This document shows positions 59,301-64,000 of a DNA stretch of 64,000 nucleotides, in pieces. Each line of letters begins with the position of its first letter. Position 1 is the first letter of the stretch. The position numbers and the translations under genes were made by a program. Location of the stretch: NCBI RefSeq assembly GCF_029193575.1, contig NZ_JARGCS010000012.1, positions 592,495 to 656,494 on the forward strand, in the 5' to 3' direction. Below the pieces are notes generated by a model that saw nothing but the letters and a program-made list of their open reading frames with translations, was not told the DNA's origin and made no database searches. Origin of the DNA: Pseudomonas entomophila (lineage in GTDB: Bacteria; Pseudomonadota; Gammaproteobacteria; Pseudomonadales; Pseudomonadaceae).

Positions 59301-62300
59301 TTCGCGGGCTGGGGCCTGCTGATGTCTCGCCTGAGCGGGCAGGCCGATGTGGTGGTCGGCACACCGGTGGCCAATCGCCAGCGGCGCGAGATCGAAGGGC
59401 TGATCGGGTTCTTCGTCAACACCCTGGCGGTTCGTGTCAGCGTGGACGGCAATCTCACGGTGGCCGAGCTGCTCGCTCAGGTCAAGGCGAGCACGCTGGG
59501 CGCTTACGAGCACCAGGACGTGCCCTTCGAGCAGGTGGTCGAGGCATTGAAGCCGCAGCGCAGCCAGAGCTACAGCCCGCTGTTCCAGTCGGCGCTGACC
59601 TACGGGCTCGCCGCGAGCACCCGCGAGCTGCATCTGCCTGAATTGCGACTGAGCAGCATCCCCTACGACAGCACGGTGACCAAGGCCGACCTGCACCTGA
59701 TGTTGGATGAGGACGAAGCGGGGATCGGCGGCGAGCTGATCTTCTCGAGCGCGCTGTTCGACGTCGGCACGATCGAGCGGATGGTGGACGGCTTCCAGGT
59801 CCTGTTGTCGGCCATGGTGGCCGACGAGCAGGCCCACGTCGGCCGCCTCGCGCTGTTGTCCGCCGACCATCGGCGCGCCGTGCTGGCCTTCGGCGAGGGC
59901 GCGGCCGGTACATCGCGTCATCCGTTGGTGCTGGACCTGTTCGACGAGCAGGTGCGCGCGAGGCCGGATGCACCGGCGCTGGAATTCGGCGATGCCGAAC
60001 TGAGCTACGCGGAACTGAACCGGCGTGCCAACCAGGTAGCGCGGCGTCTGCTGGCCCTTGGGGTACGGCCGGACGACCGGGTCGCGATCTCCGTCGAGCG
60101 CGGTATCGAGATGGTGGTCGGCTTGCTCGGCATCATGAGAGCCGGGGCGGCCTATGTACCGCTCGATCCGACCTATCCGGAGGAGCGCCTCGCCTACATG
60201 CTGTCCGACAGCAAGCCGGTGGCGCTGCTCACGCAGCTGTCGGTGGAGGACAGCCTGCCGGCCAGCAGCCTGTTGAGCGTGATCGTGCTCGATGACGATG
60301 CCGCCCTGGCTCGCCAATCAACCGACGATCTGGAGGCCGGGCGCGTCGAGCTGTCGCCCGATCATCTGGCCTATGTCATCTACACCTCAGGTTCGACGGG
60401 CCGCCCCAAGGGCGTGATGAACCGTCATGGCGGCCTTTGCAATCTGGCGCAGGCGCAGATCGAGCAATTCGAGGTTGGCCCCGACAGCCGGGTGCTGCAG
60501 TTCGCGTCGTTCAGCTTCGATGCGAGTGTGTCGGAAATTGTCATGGCGCTGGGCAGCGGAGCGACGCTGGTGCTGGTGCAGCGCGAAGCGATGCTGCCTG
60601 GCGAAGCGCTTGAAGCGACCTTGCGCGAGCGCGCCATCAGCCATGTCACGCTGCCGTCGCTCGCCGTGGCGGCGATGCCGGAAGGCGCGCATTTCCCATC
60701 GCTGCGCCTCGTGATCGCGGGCGATGCATGCCCACCGGCACTGGCCGCGCGCTGGGCTGCGCAGGGCACGGTGGTGTTCAACGCCTATGGTCCCACCGAG
60801 GCGGCAGTGTGCGCGACCATCCATCGCTGCGGGCCGGAACTGCTGCCGACCCTGCCGCTCGGGCGCGCGATCGCCAACGTCCGGATCCGGATCGTGGATG
60901 AACAGGGTGGCCTGGTGCCGATCGGCGTGGCAGGCGAGATCTGTATCGGCGGCGCCGGCGTGGCGCGTGGCTACATGAATCAGCCGGAACTCACGGCCGA
61001 ACGCTTCGTCGACGATCCGTTTGGCGACGAACCCGGCGCTCGCCTGTACAAAACCGGCGACATCGGGCGCTGGCGCGAAGACGGTCTACTCGAATATCTC
61101 GGGCGGCGCGATTTCCAGGTGAAGCTGCGCGGATTCCGCATCGAGCTGGGCGAGATCGAGACGCAGCTCGTGCAAATCGACGGCGTGGCCGAGGCGGCCG
61201 TGCTGGCGCGTCAGGATCACGGCGGTTCGCAGCGCCTGGTGGCTTATCTGTGCTGGGAGGACGGCGCGGCCGTCGAGCCGGCGGAATTGCGCGGCCGGCT
61301 TGCCGAAAGTCTGCCTGACTACATGGTCCCGGCCGCGTTCGTCACGCTGGCGCGGTTTCCCTTGACGCCGAACGGCAAGCTCGACCGCAAGGCCTTGCCC
61401 GAGCCAGACGACGCGGCACTGGTCACGCAGCCGTATGCGGCACCGCAAGGGCGTGTCGAGACGGTGCTCGCTTCGATCTGGCAGGCGTTGCTGCAGGCCG
61501 AGCGAGTGGGCCGCGACGACGATTTCTTCGCCCTCGGCGGCGACTCGATGCACGCTGTCAAGTTGATGGTGCTGGTGCGCCAGCAGCTCGGCACCGAACT
61601 GGCGATGGCGGAGCTGTTCGCGAACCCCACGCTGGCCGGGGTGGCAGCGACGATCGAGGCGGCCGGGCCGAGCTCGCTGCCGGCGATCACCGCGGGTGAG
61701 CGCGAAGCCGTGATGCCGCTGTCCTTCGCACAGCAGCGCTTGTGGTTCCTCGCGCAAATGGAAGGCGGCAGCGCTGCCTATCACGTTCCCGGCGGCGTGC
61801 GTCTGCTCGGTACGCTGGACCACGCCGTGCTGCACCGCGCACTGGACATGATCGTGGCGCGCCACGAGGTGCTGCGCACCGTGTTTACGGTCGAAGAAGG
61901 CCGTGCCGCACAACGTATCGAACCTGCTCAAACGGGGTTCGCGCTGCGTTTTGTCGATCTGGAAAACTCTCCGAATCGGGAAGCCGCGCTGGCCGAAAGG
62001 GTCGAGCGCGACGCTGCCGAGCCGTTCGACCTGCGGCAAGGACCGCTGATTCGCGGCAACCTGTTGCGGCTCGCGGCCGACGAGCATGTGCTGCTGCTCA
62101 CCTTGCATCACATCGTGTCGGATGGTTGGTCGCTGGGCGTGCTGATCCGCGAGCTGGCCGCGTTGTACCGCGCCTGCCTGAGGGGCGAGGCCGACCCGCT
62201 GCCGGCATTGCCGATCCAGTATGCCGACTACGCCGCGTGGCAGCGCCGCTGGCTCGAAGGCGAGGTGCTGCAACGCCAGGCCGACTACTGGCAGAAGCAG

Positions 62301-64000
62301 TTGGCCGGTGCGCCGAGCCTGCTGAGCTTGCCCACCGACCGGCCGCGGCCGGCGCGGCAGGATTACGCTGGGGCGTCGATCGAGCTGGTGTTCGATGCTG
62401 ACCTGGTCGCGGGCCTGCGCAAGCTGGGCTTGCGTCATGACACGACACCGTTCATGACGGTCCTCGCTGCCTGGGCGGCCGTGTTGGGCCGGCTGGCGGG
62501 GCAGGACGAGGTCGTGATCGGGGTGCCTGTCGCCAACCGCATGCGTCCCGAGGTCGAGGGATTGATCGGCTTCTTCGTCAACACGCTGGCCCTACGCGTG
62601 AACGTGTCGGGCGCGGTGTGCGTGGGCGATCTGCTGGCACGGGTCAGGCTGGACATGCTGGATGCGCAGGCATATCAGGACCTGCCGTTCGAACAGGTCG
62701 TCGAGCTGGCGAAGCCGGCGCGAAGTCTCGCGCATAGCCCGCTATTCCAGGCCTCGCTGTCGTGGATGAATGAGGACGCGGTGCGTCCGGCGATGGAGCT
62801 GGACGGGCTGAGACTCGAAGAAATCCAGACGTCCGGCGCGGCGGCGAAGTTCGACGTCGCGCTCGAGCTGAGCGATTCCGCTGGCCGTATCGCCGGCACG
62901 CTCGACTACGCCACGGCCTTGTTCGACCGTGCCACGGCGCAGCGCCTGGCTGTTTACCTGCAGCGCGTATTGCGCGCGATGGTCGCTGATGACCAGGTGC
63001 GACTCGATCGGATCGCCTTACTGGATTCGGCGGAGCGCGAGCATGTGCTGCATGGCCTGAACGCGACGCACAGGCCGTATCCAGAGACGCAGACGCTGCA
63101 TGGCCTGGTGGAAGCCCAGGTGGCGCGCACGCCGGATGCGCTGGCGGTGATGGCGGGCGAGGTTTGCTTGAGCTATCGCGAGCTGAACGCGCGAGCCAAC
63201 CAACTGGCGCACCGCTTGATCGAACTGGGTGTGGGCGTTGACGACCGTGTGGCGCTGTGCGTGGAGCGTGGCGCGGGGATGGTGATCGGCCTGCTGGGGA
63301 TCCTGAAGTCGGGTGCGGGCTATGTGCCGCTGGACCCGAGCTATCCGGCGCAGCGTCTGGCATGGATGCTGGAGGATTGCGCGCCGGCGGTGGTGCTGGT
63401 GCAGTCGGACACGCGAGAGGCGGTGGCGGCTGCGTGCGTGCCGGTGCTGGATCTGGATGACGCGGAGATCGGCACGCAGCCGGCACACGACCCGTGCGTG
63501 GCGGTGCGGCCGGATCACCTGGCCTACGTGATCTACACCTCGGGTTCGACGGGCTTGCCGAAGGGGGTGATGAACGAGCACGGCGGGGTGGTCAACCGTC
63601 TGTGCTGGGCGCAGCGCACGTATGGCCTGACGGCCGAGGACCGGGTGTTGCAGAAAACGCCGTTCGGTTTCGACGTGTCGGTCTGGGAGTTCTTCCTGCC
63701 GCTGCTGGCCGGCGCGGGCCTGGTGATGGCACGCCCTCAAGGGCATCGTGATCCTGAGTATCTGGCGGGCTTGATCGAGGAAGCGGGCATCACGATGCTG
63801 CATTTCGTGCCGTCGATGCTGCAGCTGTTCCTCGACGAGGCGGAGCTGAGTCGCTGCGCGAGCTTGAGGCTGGTGCTGTGCAGTGGCGAGGCCTTGTCCT
63901 ACACGCTGCAGCAGCGCTGCCTGGCGCGTCTGCCGCAGGCGCAACTGCACAATCTCTACGGCCCGACGGAGGCGGCGATCGACGTGACGGCCTGGCACTG
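47310..64000 (+). CDS. Hybrid FAAL-PKS-aminotransferase-monooxygenase-NRPS megasynthase (partial, runs off the window)
   Basis: An uninterrupted frame of at least 5,563 codons from the ATG at 47310 ([16 protein letters not shown]); I checked that the frame stays open at markers throughout. Domain order with rough residues: FAAL 18-600, ACP 615-690, KS 713-1137, AT 1232-1540, ACP 1610-1687, class III aminotransferase 1820-2272, luciferase-like monooxygenase 2324-2667, C 2676-3110, A 3127-3643, PCP 3650-3724, C 3740-4173, A 4206-4700, PCP 4711-4784, C 4797-5230, A 5257 onward. No ketoreductase, dehydratase, epimerase or thioesterase is present in the window. It should make the first part of a lipopeptide whose lipid is a beta-amino fatty acid. 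The remaining modules and release domain lie beyond the window. Codon style differs from the core genes and it follows an ICE scar at tRNA-Lys, suggesting transfer. Confidence 0.95.
   Translation, partial: [5563 protein letters not shown]
47361..49380 (+). other. Megasynthase loading part: fatty acyl-AMP ligase and ACP1
   Basis: The FAAL activates a fatty acid as acyl-AMP and passes it to the adjacent carrier without CoA. The P-loop [16 protein letters not shown], the FAAL-type [15 protein letters not shown], and [26 protein letters not shown] are visible. ACP1 carries the phosphopantetheine site in YGLNSMAAV at Ser652. FAAL-ACP starters are found in mycosubtilin (MycA), puwainaphycin and ralstonin synthases. 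Chain length cannot be deduced. Confidence 0.9.
49449..52370 (+). other. Megasynthase PKS module: KS-AT-ACP2, without reductive domains
   Basis: The KS active site [14 protein letters not shown] has Cys882, with His1017 (EAHGTGT) and His1056 ([12 protein letters not shown]). The AT has GHSIGEY with Ser1328 and the HAFH motif (SHAFHSHMM), which indicates malonyl-CoA. ACP2 carries Ser1650 in ELGADSLMM. After one extension the beta-keto group would stay unreduced, the substrate needed by the following aminotransferase. A Pro/Ala/Val-rich linker of about 150 residues separates ACP2 from the aminotransferase. Confidence 0.92.
52770..54125 (+). other. Megasynthase aminotransferase domain (class III, PLP)
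   Basis: Resembles the glutamate-1-semialdehyde aminomutase type used in MycA. It shows [27 protein letters not shown] (in pieces), [17 protein letters not shown] for cofactor phosphate binding, [26 protein letters not shown] and the Schiff-base Lys2107 in [13 protein letters not shown]. Expected to turn the beta-ketoacyl-ACP into beta-aminoacyl-ACP. Confidence 0.92.
54280..55310 (+). other. Megasynthase luciferase-like FMN monooxygenase domain
   Basis: Follows the secondary-metabolism luciferase-like group: [29 protein letters not shown] (in pieces), [40 protein letters not shown] and [21 protein letters not shown]. In puwainaphycin-type synthases a domain in this place is linked with hydroxylation of the beta-amino fatty acid at the alpha carbon; that role is inferred here. 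Confidence 0.88.
55335..58480 (+). other. NRPS module 1: C1-A1-PCP1, predicted Thr
   Basis: C1 has [10 protein letters not shown] (His2810, His2811, Asp2815) instead of the usual HHIxxDGWS, fitting its unusual acyl donor. A1 carries [13 protein letters not shown] and the pocket residues, read by alignment with GrsA, D-F-W-N-I-G-M-V-H(-K), the known threonine code. PCP1 has LGGHSLLAV at Ser3689. Confidence 0.85.
58530..61660 (+). other. NRPS module 2: C2-A2-PCP2, predicted Tyr
   Basis: C2 has [10 protein letters not shown] (His3879, His3880, Asp3884). The A2 pocket reads D-A-S-T-V-A-A-V-C(-K), which corresponds to a recorded tyrosine code and is close to the Phe code of GrsA, so another aromatic residue is possible. 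PCP2 has LGGDSMHAV at Ser4746. No epimerisation domain follows. Confidence 0.8.
61690..64000 (+). other. NRPS module 3: C3-A3 (partial), predicted Ser
   Basis: C3 has [10 protein letters not shown] (His4933, His4934, Asp4938). The A3 pocket reads D-V-W-H-L-S-L-I-D(-K), the standard serine code (as in EntF). The domain is cut by the window end soon after the [12 protein letters not shown] motif. Confidence 0.85.

Noticed and set aside
57168..60317. 1,049-codon antisense frame opposite NRPS modules 1 and 2
   Set aside because: His/Arg/Gln-rich translation typical of the complement of A and C domains; no start context or family.
58480..61690. Epimerisation or dual condensation/epimerisation function in modules 1-2
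   Set aside because: PCPs are followed directly by C domains, and I do not see the extra N-terminal HHxxxxxGD motif of dual domains; not supported by reading alone.

Overview
The window is chromosomal DNA of a Pseudomonas, most likely of the P. putida group. This rests on gene content and order: cinA-recA-recX, erdR-dgkA, finR/fpr, proS with an OprD porin, ruvCAB-ybgC-tolQRAB-pal-cpoB-queE-queC. It is also supported by Pseudomonas-type REP sequences (cores like GGGCAAGCCCGCTCC) and LexA boxes at recA and dinB. No database search was possible; family and synteny statements come from reading the translations.

Layout. (1) 1-5223: the distal end of a Mu-like contractile tail cluster: baseplate spike, gp46, gp47 and gp48 homologues, tail fibre, fibre chaperone, GH19 endolysin and an Rz/embedded-Rz1 spanin pair. 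It sits directly upstream of cinA-recA, a site where pseudomonads carry R-type tailocins. (2) 5263-44896: ordinary core genome. It covers recombination and SOS repair (recA, recX, dinB, ruvCAB), redox (fpr with its regulator finR), RNA modification (DTW protein, trmO, rimO, a pseudouridine-synthase-like protein), envelope lipid modification (mprF plus an AcvB/VirJ-like hydrolase), potassium uptake (kup), translation (proS, aspS, two initiator tRNAs), an OprD porin and the whole Tol-Pal system. (3) 44249-45727: queE and queC (7-deazaguanine synthesis), then tRNA-Lys(UUU).

(4) 45728-47309: an AT-richer, gene-poor junction behind tRNA-Lys. It holds a truncated C-terminal fragment of a MobH/TraI-type relaxase, as expected of a decayed integrative conjugative element; tRNA-Lys is the attachment site used by PAPI-1/pKLC102-type elements. 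(5) 47310-64000: one uninterrupted reading frame of at least 5,563 codons that runs off the window. It encodes a hybrid FAAL-ACP-KS-AT-ACP-aminotransferase-luciferase-like monooxygenase-C-A-PCP-C-A-PCP-C-A megasynthase.

The last region is the main discovery. The enzyme order predicts activation of a fatty acid, one malonyl extension without ketoreduction, transamination of the beta-keto group, probable oxygenation next to it, and then peptide extension. The adenylation pocket residues I read give Thr, Tyr and Ser as the first three amino acids. The expected product is therefore a beta-amino (probably alpha-hydroxy) fatty-acyl lipopeptide beginning FA-Thr-Tyr-Ser. That logic is known from iturin/mycosubtilin, puwainaphycin and ralstonin/ralsolamycin, and is unlike the beta-hydroxy fatty-acyl lipopeptides usual in Pseudomonas.
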